NCBI RefSeq assembly: GCF_004364175.1
Contig: NZ_SNZW01000011.1
Location: 434,001 to 498,000 of the forward strand
Origin: Maribacter caenipelagi
GTDB lineage: Bacteria; Bacteroidota; Bacteroidia; Flavobacteriales; Flavobacteriaceae
Direction of reading: 5' to 3'
DNA: 64,000 bases
The notes beneath the pieces were generated by a model. The model had not been told where the DNA came from. It worked only from the letters and a program-made list of their open reading frames with translations, and did not search any database. Below, in pieces: positions 26,219 through 35,751 of the stretch (position 1 is the first letter of the stretch; each line of letters begins with the position of its first letter). Both the position numbers and the translations under genes were made by a program.

Positions 26219-27175
26219 TTACCAAAGGTCTTCGATATTTCCTAATAAATCCTCATAACGCTCTTCAAAAGAATTTTTTTGAACGTCACTTTTGAATATT
26301 TTATCATATGTAACTGCTACATCCGTATTAACTCTGATATAAGTATATGCTCCTTGCCATTTAGTCGTATTGGTAAGCGATTCATTACTGTCTACTTCTA
26401 ATGTATGATTGCCCGAATGAATAATTAGCTTACCTCCATTCTCTTTAATTAATGTTGCTGTAGCCCATAGACCAAAGCCCATACCGGTACTGTTTGTAAC
26501 GCCCATATCTATACAGTGCTCAACAGCTTGTGATTCATTAAAGTTCTTGTACTTACTTTGTGGGTGGGATGTTAATGCTTGATGAATACCTTGCCCATTA
26601 TCAGCTATGATAATTCTAATTTGTTTTTGAGAATGAAAATATTGGCAACTAATAAAACCACTACCATTGTTTAGTGTGCCATCAGATTTTGAATGACGAA
26701 TTGTGTTATCAATGACTTCCCAAAGACAATAATCTAAAACTATCAACATATCTTTGTTTATTGAATCCTTAAACAAAATTTTCATAATTTCTTTATGGAT
26801 ATCAATTGAATTGCTATTGTCAAAACGTTTAATTTCAGTAAATCGTCCAGAGGCAGTGTGTCTTACATAATTCTCTTGATAAGAAAATCCAATTTGTTCG
26901 AAAAAATTTACTCTACTTGCATATTGGACCTGTCCTGAATTATATCTGAAGTCTTGAAAATTACCTGTTACTGTTATTCCTCTATTTCTTAAATGATTTA
27001 CGGTACTACCTATCAAAACCAAATGGTCAGAGTATAGCATTGAGTACGTATTAAGGTTTATGGTAAAATGAACAGTATCGTTAGTTATTGCATTAAATGA
27101 ACTGGACAACGCATCTACTATTTGAGCGTGACCAGAAATATTTCTAAAATCTATTGTGATTGGAAAATGTGCCAA
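26219..27175 (-). CDS. HATPase-domain protein with STAS-like N-terminal region
   Basis: A 318-residue cytosolic protein. Residues 1-110 look like a STAS-like alpha/beta domain (FTINLNTYSMLYSDHLVLIG). Residues about 125-270 form a GHKL ATPase domain: N box WEVIDNTIRHS (E153, N157), G1 box DNGQGI (192-197) and G2 box GMGFGL (231-236). No His dimerisation helix is seen, so it is an anti-sigma-kinase-like or regulatory ATPase rather than a classic sensor kinase. It starts 15 bases after the hsdR stop, so it is part of the same transcript. Confidence 0.8.
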   Translation of the reverse strand: MAHFPITIDFRNISGHAQIVDALSSSFNAITNDTVHFTINLNTYSMLYSDHLVLIGSTVNHLRNRGITVTGNFQDFRYNSGQVQYASRVNFFEQIGFSYQENYVRHTASGRFTEIKRFDNSNSIDIHKEIMKILFKDSINKDMLIVLDYCLWEVIDNTIRHSKSDGTLNNGSGFISCQYFHSQKQIRIIIADNGQGIHQALTSHPQSKYKNFNESQAVEHCIDMGVTNSTGMGFGLWATATLIKENGGKLIIHSGNHTLEVDSNESLTNTTKWQGAYTYIRVNTDVAVTYDKIFKSDVQKNSFEERYEDLLGNIEDLW

Positions 27176-27190
27176 AATGAATGCTCTTTT

Positions 27191-30100
27191 TTAATTCCAG
27201 AAATCTGCTAAAAGTTCAGCTTGTTTTAAAACGGTATCAGTTGCCAATTTTTGCTGGTCTGGTGGGTAACCGAATTTTCTAAGTGCACGTTTTACCATTA
27301 CTTTTAATTTTGCTTTTACACTTTCTTTTATTGTCCAGTCTATAGTTGCATTACTTTTAACTGTTTCTACCAAGTATATAGCAAGCTCTCTTAATATCTT
27401 ATCTCCTAATACGTCTTTTGCACTTTGATTTTGAGAAATAGCATCATAGAATGCTAATTCGTATTCAGATAAACCTAAATTATCACCACGTTTGTCGGCA
27501 TCTTTAATTTGCTTTGCTAAATCTATAAGCTCTTGAATAACCTCAGCAGCTGTAAGTACTTTGTTTTGATATTTTTTTATTGAATTTTCAAGCATTTCCA
27601 TAAGTGATTTGCTTTGTATCAAGTTTGTTTTGCTTCTTGATTTTATTTCTTCATTTAGCAATTTTTTTAAGGTTTCTAATGCTACATTTTGATGCTCCAT
27701 ACCTTTAATTTCCATCAAAAACTCTTCTGATAAAATAGATATATCTGGTTTTTTAATACCAGCTGCATCAAATACATCTATTACTTTATCTGATATTAAT
27801 GCTTCATCAATCACCTGACGTATGGCAGTTTCTAAATCTTCATCTGTTCTGCCAATACCTGTTGTGTCAAATTTTGATAATCTTGCTTTAACTGCTTGGA
27901 AAAATGATACTTCATCTTTCACATCCATAGCTTCATCGTGAGGTACAGCTATTGCGAATGCTTTAGATAATGCAGTTACTTCATTAATGAACCTCTTCTT
28001 ACCATCTTCTAAGCTCAAAATATGTTCTTCTGCTATAAGAATTATCTTCAATTTTGTTTTAGTATCAGCAGTAAAATATTCCTCATAAAGCAAACCTCTA
28101 TCTTTACCGATGTAAGGTGCAGAAGGTTCATTTACTAAATTTTGTAATGCCTTAGAATAACCTCTTTCAGGTTTTTCTAAAAACATTTGAGATACTATCT
28201 CTATTTTCTCTAATATTAAAGAAACCGCTTGTTCTTGCGCAATTGTTGGGTCTCCTTTACCACCACTATCACTATAAAATGCTAATGCTTTTTTAAGGTC
28301 TGATGCAATGCCTAAATAATCCACTACTAATCCACCGGGCTTATCTTTATAAACCCTATTTACCCTTGCTATTGCTTGCATTAGATTATGCCCCTTCATG
28401 GGCTTATCTATATATAACGTATGCATTGAAGGCGCATCAAAACCTGTTAACCACATATCCCTAACAATAACTAGTTTTAGTTCGTCATTAGGGTCTTTCA
28501 TACGTTCTGCTAAAGCTCTTCTTTGTTCTTTAGTAGTATGGTGTTTTGCCATTTTTGGTCCATCAGAAGATACGGCAGTCATTACTACTTTTATTACTCC
28601 TTTATCTAAATCTTTGTGATGCCAATCTGGTCTAATACTAATGATTTGATGGTATAATTCTGCCGCAATTCTTCGTGACATTCCAACAATCATTCCTTTA
28701 CCTTCAAAAACATTTTGCCTTGCAATAAAGTGAGAAACAATATCTTGAGCTATGTTTCCAATTCTATTCTCACTACCTATTAAGGCTTCTAACTGTGTCC
28801 ACTTAGCTTTAGCTTTTTGGGTTTCACTAAGTTCTTCATTTGCTAAATCTTCATCTAATTGCTCTACTAACTTTTTCCCTTCTTCACTTAGATTTACTTT
28901 AGCTAATCTACTTTCATAATAAATACGAACTGTAGCACCATCATCTACTGCTTGCGCTATATCATAAATATCTACATAACTACCAAAAACAGCTGGTGTA
29001 TTAACATCTGTACCTTCAATTGGTGTACCTGTAAAACCTAAATAAGTTGCACTTGGTAAAGCATCACGCATATACTTTGCAAAACCATATACAATACGTT
29101 TACCAATTACATTACCATCTTCATCTTTATCATCTACTGTTTTAGCCTTAAAACCATATTGTGTTCTATGTGCTTCATCCGCAATAACAATTACATTTTT
29201 TCTATCTGTTAAGGTTTCATATATATTACCTTCTTCTGGTTGAAATTTTTGTATTGTAGTAAAAATTACACCACCTGAAGCTACTTTTAATAATTCTTTT
29301 ATATGTTGTCTATCTGTAGCTTGTACTGGTTTTTGTCTTAATAATTGCGTTGCAGAAGCAAAGGTGTCAAATAATTGATCGTCTAAATCATTTCTATCTG
29401 TAATTACTAATACTGTTGGGTTATTAAGTGCTTGCACAATTTTACCTGTATAGAAAACCATTGATAAAGATTTACCAGAACCTTGTGTATGCCATACCAC
29501 ACCACCTTTTCTGTCACCATCTACTGCAGCAGCTATTTTACTACTTTCTACTGCTTTATTAACTGCATAATATTGATGATAAGCTGCTACCTTTTTAACC
29601 GTATCAATAGTTGTAATACCTGTTTTAAAATCTTCTTTTTTAGATTTTTCAAATACTATGAAATACCTAATAATATCTATTAATGTTTTTTTGTTTAGTT
29701 GTCCTTGTGCTAACACTTCTATTTCAGAATCTAAATGAGAAGCTAACGTTTCACCATCTTTTGTTTTCCAACTCATAAAACGTGAAAAACCTGCTGATAA
29801 TGAACCTGATTTTGCTTCTAAACCATCTGAAATAACACACAAACTATTATAAGTAAATAGACTTGGAATGGTCGCTTTATAGGTTTGTAATTGTTTGAAA
29901 GCTGATTTTACAGTCGCATTTTCATCTACTGCATTTTTTAATTCTATCACTACCAATGGTAAACCATTAATAAACAGAATAACATCTGGTCTTTTTGTGT
30001 GATTATCTTCTATTACTGTAAATTGATTAGCAACTACAAATTCATTATTCTCTGCATTATCAAAATCTACCAACCACACTAAATCACCACGAGAAACTCC

Positions 30101-30412
30101 ATCTTTTCTATATGATACTTTTACACCCTCTGTAAGCATTCTATGAAACGCTTCATTATTTACTAAAAGGTCTGGTGAGCTGATACGTAAAACTTGGTTA
30201 AAAGCATCTTGTCTCGCTACTTCGGGAATTAAAGGGTTTAGTTGTAGTATGGCTTCTTTTAAACGATTATGTAATACAACATCTGCATAACTTTCTCTTT
30301 CTGGAAATTCGCCATCATGTGCTATTTCTGGACCATACACATAGTTGTAGCCTAAAGCCTTTAACTCTTCTATTAATAATTGCTCTATGTCGTCTTCAAA
30401 AAGTTTTGTCAT
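27191..30412 (-). CDS. hsdR: Type I restriction endonuclease subunit HsdR
   Basis: A 1073-residue restriction and translocation subunit. The PD-(D/E)XK nuclease is RPDVILFINGLPLVVIELK (D143, E157, K159). The SF2 motor follows: Walker A TQGSGKS (309-315), ITDRNDLDDQL, DEAH (412-415), TGTP and motif VI QAIARVNRVYKDKPGG. The C-terminal 350 residues are the helical region that docks to the methylase complex. Its ATG overlaps the stop of the DUF262 gene in a TAATG arrangement, so the two are translationally coupled. All catalytic motifs are intact. Confidence 0.96.
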   Translation of the reverse strand: MTKLFEDDIEQLLIEELKALGYNYVYGPEIAHDGEFPERESYADVVLHNRLKEAILQLNPLIPEVARQDAFNQVLRISSPDLLVNNEAFHRMLTEGVKVSYRKDGVSRGDLVWLVDFDNAENNEFVVANQFTVIEDNHTKRPDVILFINGLPLVVIELKNAVDENATVKSAFKQLQTYKATIPSLFTYNSLCVISDGLEAKSGSLSAGFSRFMSWKTKDGETLASHLDSEIEVLAQGQLNKKTLIDIIRYFIVFEKSKKEDFKTGITTIDTVKKVAAYHQYYAVNKAVESSKIAAAVDGDRKGGVVWHTQGSGKSLSMVFYTGKIVQALNNPTVLVITDRNDLDDQLFDTFASATQLLRQKPVQATDRQHIKELLKVASGGVIFTTIQKFQPEEGNIYETLTDRKNVIVIADEAHRTQYGFKAKTVDDKDEDGNVIGKRIVYGFAKYMRDALPSATYLGFTGTPIEGTDVNTPAVFGSYVDIYDIAQAVDDGATVRIYYESRLAKVNLSEEGKKLVEQLDEDLANEELSETQKAKAKWTQLEALIGSENRIGNIAQDIVSHFIARQNVFEGKGMIVGMSRRIAAELYHQIISIRPDWHHKDLDKGVIKVVMTAVSSDGPKMAKHHTTKEQRRALAERMKDPNDELKLVIVRDMWLTGFDAPSMHTLYIDKPMKGHNLMQAIARVNRVYKDKPGGLVVDYLGIASDLKKALAFYSDSGGKGDPTIAQEQAVSLILEKIEIVSQMFLEKPERGYSKALQNLVNEPSAPYIGKDRGLLYEEYFTADTKTKLKIILIAEEHILSLEDGKKRFINEVTALSKAFAIAVPHDEAMDVKDEVSFFQAVKARLSKFDTTGIGRTDEDLETAIRQVIDEALISDKVIDVFDAAGIKKPDISILSEEFLMEIKGMEHQNVALETLKKLLNEEIKSRSKTNLIQSKSLMEMLENSIKKYQNKVLTAAEVIQELIDLAKQIKDADKRGDNLGLSEYELAFYDAISQNQSAKDVLGDKILRELAIYLVETVKSNATIDWTIKESVKAKLKVMVKRALRKFGYPPDQQKLATDTVLKQAELLADFWN

Positions 30413-32196
30413 TATATGTTGTAATGCGCTTTGATGATATTAATAAGCTGGTTATGATTATCCCTTAACTCCGTAACTGTCCATTGTGGTTTTTGCATAA
30501 CCCTTATTGAATTAGGAAAAGTCTCGATGCTATTTGTAAAATACTTTGCTTTTTTATCACTAAAATCTAATCTACCTTGACCAGAGTTTTTACGTCTGCT
30601 AATTAGCACAAGATTACCTAATTTATGCGTCCATTCTTCTTGTTCTTCAGGTGTGAAATCGTTATTCCATTGACTATCGTCTTTTGGTGTTTGTGGTAGT
30701 ACGTGTTCTACTGTCATTTGACCATAAGAGTTTCTTCTTTCTGAATATAAAGGTGCATCTAATAAGAAATCAATTTTACGCAGTATATAACGTGCAAAAC
30801 GCCTTCCGTAGATAGTACTATGTTCTAATTGATTTATAAACTCTATGGTATTGAATTTAAATACGGTTGAACTAAAAAGTAGATATATTTTAGTTTCAAC
30901 CTCTTCTTCAAGAGCTGCAACTTCTTCTATTTTTTTAAGAACTGTATTCATTGCTTCAATTCTGGTAGTAGGTGTTTCTCTTGCAATCCAATCACCAGAA
31001 AACTTATTGTCTAATAACTTTAAAAACTCATAGATTTTTACGTCTCCAAAATGCTTGCGATATACCAAAAGAGAAGGAATCCAAATATCTGACAATGCAG
31101 TGTCTTGCATTACACTTATCAAATTATCAAACGCCCAATTATTTGTATTTGAATAATTACTGCCGTCAAATACTTTATCAAAATGACCTTTGTAGCTTTC
31201 TATTAAATCAAAGGTTGCATCACCTTTTGTAAGTAATGGTGTGGTCCGCTCATATTTCTTTGTACTTTGATTATATACTTTGGGTGCATAGATGCTATCT
31301 TCAAACTCTTTAAGTAAATTATAGCGTGCTTTTTCTTTTACCAAAATAGTACGTATGTAGGATAAAAACTGATCGAAATCCTCACCTAATTCTCCTTCTA
31401 ACTCTTCCCAAAACTTAGCGTATTCTGCCTGTTTTGAAGAGGTGCTTACTTCTTTGAGGTTATGCGCTTTTAATATGTCACTATTTCTTAACTTAATACC
31501 CCTATCATTTAATACGGTAAATAGTCTAAACGCATCTTCTAACTCGCCACTTGCTACATAGACTAAAACTACGTTTTTACGCAAGTAAGGGAAAATTGTA
31601 TCTACATCTTCATTACTATCATTTGCCAGCCATTTTTGCATTATCAAAATGGCATTAGACATATTACGTATAGATACGTCTTTTGAGGAAGCAGTAAGTT
31701 TTTTTAAATCTTCCGTTTGTAAGGTAGCGTCTTTTGGTTTGATATATTTATCTACAAATTTTGCTACTTCAGAACGTATTGCAAATTCTACACGCATACG
31801 TTCTGGAATACCGTCATCTGGATTACCTTGTTGAAAAATAACTTTTTCACAAGACCCTTTTCGTGAATTATTATTTGTTTTATCTCTAATGACTGCGTGC
31901 AATAAGTATAACGTGGTTAGACGTTGTTGTCCATCTAATACAGCATTTTCTATATAAGCCGTTTCATCGTGTTCTTTGTCTTGGCAATGCAGTACTAACG
32001 AGCCTAAAAAATATTGACTCTTGGGTGTATTTACTGCTGCGTGTGCAATATCATCTAAGAGTGTAGATATTTGGTCTTCACCCCAAACATAGGGTCTTTG
32101 GTAATCTGGTATGTTAAACCACATATCTTCTGCAAAGACTTCTTTTATTGCTATTTTATTTGTGGTAATTTGTTTTCCTGCTACTTCTATTGCCAT
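30412..32196 (-). CDS. GmrSD-like DUF262/DUF1524 protein (type IV-type restriction nuclease)
   Basis: A 594-residue single-chain protein. N-terminal DUF262 has IPDYQRPYVW (29-38), YFLGSLVL and LDGQQRLTTL (87-96), the DGQQR motif required for NTP use in GmrS-like domains. C-terminal DUF1524 begins near residue 494 with MTVEHVLPQTP (H498), then HKLGNLVLISRRKNSGQG, an HNH-like nuclease. Related proteins such as GmrSD and BrxU cut modified phage DNA. It lies between hsdS (10 bases) and hsdR (1-base overlap), so it belongs to the restriction operon. A complement to type I restriction, attacking modified DNA, is the likely role. Confidence 0.85.
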   Translation of the reverse strand: MAIEVAGKQITTNKIAIKEVFAEDMWFNIPDYQRPYVWGEDQISTLLDDIAHAAVNTPKSQYFLGSLVLHCQDKEHDETAYIENAVLDGQQRLTTLYLLHAVIRDKTNNNSRKGSCEKVIFQQGNPDDGIPERMRVEFAIRSEVAKFVDKYIKPKDATLQTEDLKKLTASSKDVSIRNMSNAILIMQKWLANDSNEDVDTIFPYLRKNVVLVYVASGELEDAFRLFTVLNDRGIKLRNSDILKAHNLKEVSTSSKQAEYAKFWEELEGELGEDFDQFLSYIRTILVKEKARYNLLKEFEDSIYAPKVYNQSTKKYERTTPLLTKGDATFDLIESYKGHFDKVFDGSNYSNTNNWAFDNLISVMQDTALSDIWIPSLLVYRKHFGDVKIYEFLKLLDNKFSGDWIARETPTTRIEAMNTVLKKIEEVAALEEEVETKIYLLFSSTVFKFNTIEFINQLEHSTIYGRRFARYILRKIDFLLDAPLYSERRNSYGQMTVEHVLPQTPKDDSQWNNDFTPEEQEEWTHKLGNLVLISRRKNSGQGRLDFSDKKAKYFTNSIETFPNSIRVMQKPQWTVTELRDNHNQLINIIKAHYNI

Positions 32197-32206
32197 TTTA
32201 TGTATA

Positions 32207-33718
32207 TTATATCTGCACTCTTATTTCACCACTCATTAATTTAGGTAAAAGCGTATCTCTTAATTTTTCAACTTGTTTAATCTGTTTGTTGTTTGCTATA
32301 ATTTTATCGATTAGCGGTGTAAATGTTTTACTCATTTTCGCTAATTCTGCAGGTGGTGGAATTACTACCATTGCATCGTCTAAATCTCCTCTTTTTATAT
32401 GCCCCATTGTTGTAGCGTGTGCTTTAGCTATTGCAATAAACATATCTAAATGATACTTACTCCATAAATAATAAAACCATTTAGGGAAACGCTCTGAGGT
32501 TACTTTAAATAAATGTTGATTTAGAATACAATCTTCTCCATCCCATATTTTAACAACTAATGAAGCTGACCAAGAGAATATAACGTCACCATTTTGTACA
32601 AGGTATTTTTCATTTACGTCTGTACTTGCGAAATCGCTGCTTTCTGATAGACCAGACTTTAAATCTTTAATTTTTAGAACAGGTAGTTTATCTATTTCAT
32701 TTTTTGGCGGAAATTTTTGACAAGCTAAACCATTTAGAAAAGTTGCTATTGAACTTAAAGATTCTTCTTCCCATTCTTCATTTACTTCTTCAACCAACCA
32801 TTGTCTGAATAATGCTTTTGATAAGCCTTCTAATGTTTTATTTTGCCTGTAAAGTAAGTCTATTTTATTATCTAAACCACTAAGTACATTGGCTATAGCT
32901 TTTTGTTCTGGCAAAGATGGAAGGTTTACAGCTAAATTGAGGATGTTAGTTTTTGAAATATTTGCTTGATTCGCACTACCAGAAGATTGATTTGCTAAAT
33001 ATTTGTGAGTTGTATCGTCTTTGAAAAAGTAATACGTGAAATCTTCATCAATATTTTCTGAGCATACTATTTTACCAACCCTTTGATTTAATAAACTATT
33101 TGTATTTAATCTATATCTTGAAACATCACCAACCACTTGTGACTTAGCTTGTGGATGATTACCAGTCATTGCTATTAGGGTGTCATTTTTTGTAATTAAA
33201 AATTTTTCTAACTTATCATTATACAAATGATATTGAACTCCATTAAGATGTACATCACCATTTGCTACATTCTTTATTTTTAAAACAGATAAAGAGTTCT
33301 CTACTTGGTTTTCTAAAAAATCTTTTGACTTGAAAGCATAACCGCTAATCAAATCAATATAATCACCAATAATTACTTCATCCCATTCATTTTCATTTTC
33401 TAATTTTTCTAAATTATCGCTACTATTATATAAATTAATACCAACTCTGTTTATGTGTTCTATTAAATCTTTATTCTCTATTTTATGAAAAATAGATAGA
33501 TCCATTTTATAAGGCAGTAATAAATCGTCTAAATCTGTTTCAATAGAAAATTGCTGAGATAATTTAAGTGTTTTACCTACTAAGGTTATATCTATATCTG
33601 AGTGTGGCTTATAATTACCTTTAGCTCTTGAGCCATATAATATCGCTTTTTCAACCTCTGGATATTTACTAAAAACCGAGTTTATTTTATCTATGTCTCC
33701 TTGTTCTAATCCGTACAT
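32207..33718 (-). CDS. hsdS: MNT nucleotidyltransferase domain fused to type I specificity subunit HsdS
   Basis: A 503-residue fusion. Residues 1-100 are a minimal nucleotidyltransferase (MntA-like) domain: AILYGSRAKGNYKPHSDIDI gives GSx10DxD (G29, S30, D41, D43), with a third acid D73 in YKMDLSIF. Residues about 112-503 are a complete HsdS: target-recognition domain 1 beginning WDEVIIGDYIDLISG, the central conserved helix with LPEQKAIANVLSGLDNKI, domain 2 from about 305, and the end LRDTLLPKLMSGEIRV. HsdS selects the DNA target for methylation and cutting. Its start overlaps the HepT-like gene stop (TAATG). An MNT domain fused to HsdS is unusual; MntA enzymes normally AMPylate and silence HepT toxins. 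Confidence 0.9.
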   Translation of the reverse strand: MYGLEQGDIDKINSVFSKYPEVEKAILYGSRAKGNYKPHSDIDITLVGKTLKLSQQFSIETDLDDLLLPYKMDLSIFHKIENKDLIEHINRVGINLYNSSDNLEKLENENEWDEVIIGDYIDLISGYAFKSKDFLENQVENSLSVLKIKNVANGDVHLNGVQYHLYNDKLEKFLITKNDTLIAMTGNHPQAKSQVVGDVSRYRLNTNSLLNQRVGKIVCSENIDEDFTYYFFKDDTTHKYLANQSSGSANQANISKTNILNLAVNLPSLPEQKAIANVLSGLDNKIDLLYRQNKTLEGLSKALFRQWLVEEVNEEWEEESLSSIATFLNGLACQKFPPKNEIDKLPVLKIKDLKSGLSESSDFASTDVNEKYLVQNGDVIFSWSASLVVKIWDGEDCILNQHLFKVTSERFPKWFYYLWSKYHLDMFIAIAKAHATTMGHIKRGDLDDAMVVIPPPAELAKMSKTFTPLIDKIIANNKQIKQVEKLRDTLLPKLMSGEIRVQI

Positions 33719-34200
33719 TATTCTTCTTCAAAAAGTTTTTCTTGCTCACCACTTCTTTTTTCTTCCATTGTGGTTAAAAATGCTTTAAAAACATAGTGAT
33801 AATCATTAATAACTAAATTAAATATTTCATCAGCTGTTTCTTCATTATAAGTATGAGATGTTTTATTTCTACTTATAATCATTTCCATCCATATTTTACC
33901 GTTAGGAATTAAACCTATTTTAAAAGCCTCTCTAACCGCATCACGAGAGCCTCCAACATTAGTGTTACCTTGAAATTCCGCATAATCCTTCATTACGTTC
34001 CAAGCTATTTCGTGCGTGTACTCAAATCGTTTTATCACCCCTTCTTTTATAATGTCATCCAAAAATTCATCATCATCAATATTACCATCTTCATCTACTG
34101 CATAATCTTCTTTGATTTTTGTAACTGCTTGATCTAACTTGTTAAATGCTTTTACATAATTAGAAAAGCGTTGTTCCCATCTTATATCTTCTTTACTCAT
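33718..34200 (-). CDS. HepT-like HEPN toxin / HI0074-family nucleotidyltransferase partner
   Basis: A 160-residue helical protein of the nucleotidyltransferase substrate-binding (HI0074, HEPN) family. It carries the exact HepT catalytic motif RX4HXY in SRNKTSHTYNEE: R111, H116, Y118. In HepT/MntA systems the HEPN protein is an RNase toxin, and MntA neutralises it by adding AMP to this Tyr. Its start overlaps the hsdM stop by 8 bases and its stop overlaps the MNT-HsdS start by one base, so production of the pair is tightly coupled. An acidic insert at residues 31-50 (DEDGNIDDDEFLDD) is distinctive. Toxicity is inferred from the motif. Confidence 0.85.
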   Translation of the reverse strand: MSKEDIRWEQRFSNYVKAFNKLDQAVTKIKEDYAVDEDGNIDDDEFLDDIIKEGVIKRFEYTHEIAWNVMKDYAEFQGNTNVGGSRDAVREAFKIGLIPNGKIWMEMIISRNKTSHTYNEETADEIFNLVINDYHYVFKAFLTTMEEKRSGEQEKLFEEE

Positions 34201-35740
34201 TGTTTATTACGATTTTAGAAAGGTTATCTTTAATAGCTTTATTAAGCGCATCTTCTTCTTTTAGTTGTGTCTCGAATGTTGCTTTTAAACTTGTAAAACG
34301 TTCTGCAAAATCAAAATCATCTTCTTCATCTGGTAACCCAACATAACGCCCTGGTGTTAATACACAATCGAGTTCTTTTACTCGTTCTATACTTTCTGCT
34401 TTACAGAAACCTGCAACATCCTCATAATTACCTTCTGTATTTCTCCAATTATGGTAAGTATCTGCAATGAGGTTAATATCATCTTCTGATAATTCTCTTG
34501 TTCTACGGTTTATTAAATGCCCTAAATTACGTGCATCTATAAATAGTATTTCATTTTTACGATTTCTGAATTTACCATTGGTACGATTGCGACTAATAAA
34601 CCATAAACAAGCAGGTATTTGAGTGTTTAAAAAGAGTTTTGCAGGTAGGTTTACAATACAATCTATTAAACCAGCTTCTACTAAGTTTTTACGTATTACA
34701 TCTTCACCAGAAGTTTTAGTAGTTAAAGCACCTTTAGACAATACAAAACCTGCTTGTCCGCTTGGTGATAAGTGATACAAGAAATGTTGAATCCAACCGT
34801 AGTTTGCATTTCCTTCTGGTGGCACACCGTATTGCCATCTTCCATCTTTTCTTAATAAATTACCACTCCAATCATCATCATTAAATGGTGGGTTTGCGAT
34901 TATGTAATCTACCTTTATGTCTTTGTGCTCGTCTTTTAAAAATGAGCCTTCATTATTCCACTTTACCTGTGAACTATCTATACCACGAATAGCTAAATTC
35001 ATTTTAGCTAAACGCCAAGTTGTTTGATTGCTTTCTTGTCCATACACAGAAATATCACTTACATTTCCTTGATGCTCTACTACAAATTTTTCACTCTGTA
35101 CAAACATACCTCCACTACCACAACAAGGGTCCATTACACGACCTTTGTATGGCTCTAACATATTTACCATTAATTCTACCACACTTCTTGGCGTATAGAA
35201 CTGTCCTCCTTTTTTACCTTCTGCTAATGCAAATTCACCTAAGAAATACTCGAATACGTGCCCTAATACATCTGCACTTCTATCTTTTACATCACCAAAT
35301 GCAATATTACCAATCATATCTACTAATGTTCCTAAATTGGTAGTATCAAGGTTTTCTTTTGCATATACTTTTGGAAGCACACCTTTAAGTCTTGGGTTTT
35401 CTTTTTCGATAGCATCCATTGCTGCATCTATGTACTTTCCTATTTCAGCATTTTTTGCATTGTCTTGAAGAAAACTCCAACGAGCTTTAGTAGGTACAAA
35501 GAATACATTTTCTCCTTTATACTCATCCTTATCCTCTGGGTCTGCACCTTCAAATTCTCCTTTTCCTTCTTCTAATTTTGCATATAGGCTTTCAAAAGCT
35601 TCTGAGATATATCTCAGGAATATTAAACCTAACACTACGTGTTTATATTCGGCTGCATCGATATTCTTTCTGAGCTTATTTGCTGTTGCCCAAAGTATCT
35701 TTTCTAAAGGCTCTTCTTTTTTTGTTTTGGTCTTTGCCAT
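34193..35740 (-). CDS. hsdM: Type I DNA adenine methyltransferase HsdM
   Basis: A 515-residue N6-adenine methyltransferase subunit. The N-terminal helical domain starts EKILWATANKLRKNIDAAEY. The methylase domain has GGQFYTPR (178-185), the SAM-binding DPCCGSGGMF (204-213) and the catalytic NPPF (283-286). It forms the M2S modification enzyme with HsdS. It lies 11 bases after the XRE regulator gene and overlaps the HepT-like gene by eight bases (ATGAGTAA). Confidence 0.96.
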   Translation of the reverse strand: MAKTKTKKEEPLEKILWATANKLRKNIDAAEYKHVVLGLIFLRYISEAFESLYAKLEEGKGEFEGADPEDKDEYKGENVFFVPTKARWSFLQDNAKNAEIGKYIDAAMDAIEKENPRLKGVLPKVYAKENLDTTNLGTLVDMIGNIAFGDVKDRSADVLGHVFEYFLGEFALAEGKKGGQFYTPRSVVELMVNMLEPYKGRVMDPCCGSGGMFVQSEKFVVEHQGNVSDISVYGQESNQTTWRLAKMNLAIRGIDSSQVKWNNEGSFLKDEHKDIKVDYIIANPPFNDDDWSGNLLRKDGRWQYGVPPEGNANYGWIQHFLYHLSPSGQAGFVLSKGALTTKTSGEDVIRKNLVEAGLIDCIVNLPAKLFLNTQIPACLWFISRNRTNGKFRNRKNEILFIDARNLGHLINRRTRELSEDDINLIADTYHNWRNTEGNYEDVAGFCKAESIERVKELDCVLTPGRYVGLPDEEDDFDFAERFTSLKATFETQLKEEDALNKAIKDNLSKIVINNE

Positions 35741-35751
35741 TAATTGATAAA

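Noticed and set aside
27191-35740. Long plus-strand frames antisense to the restriction genes, for example 28398-28619 and 35020-35343
   Set aside because: They are shadows of well-supported minus-strand genes with intact catalytic motifs and have no start context or family match.
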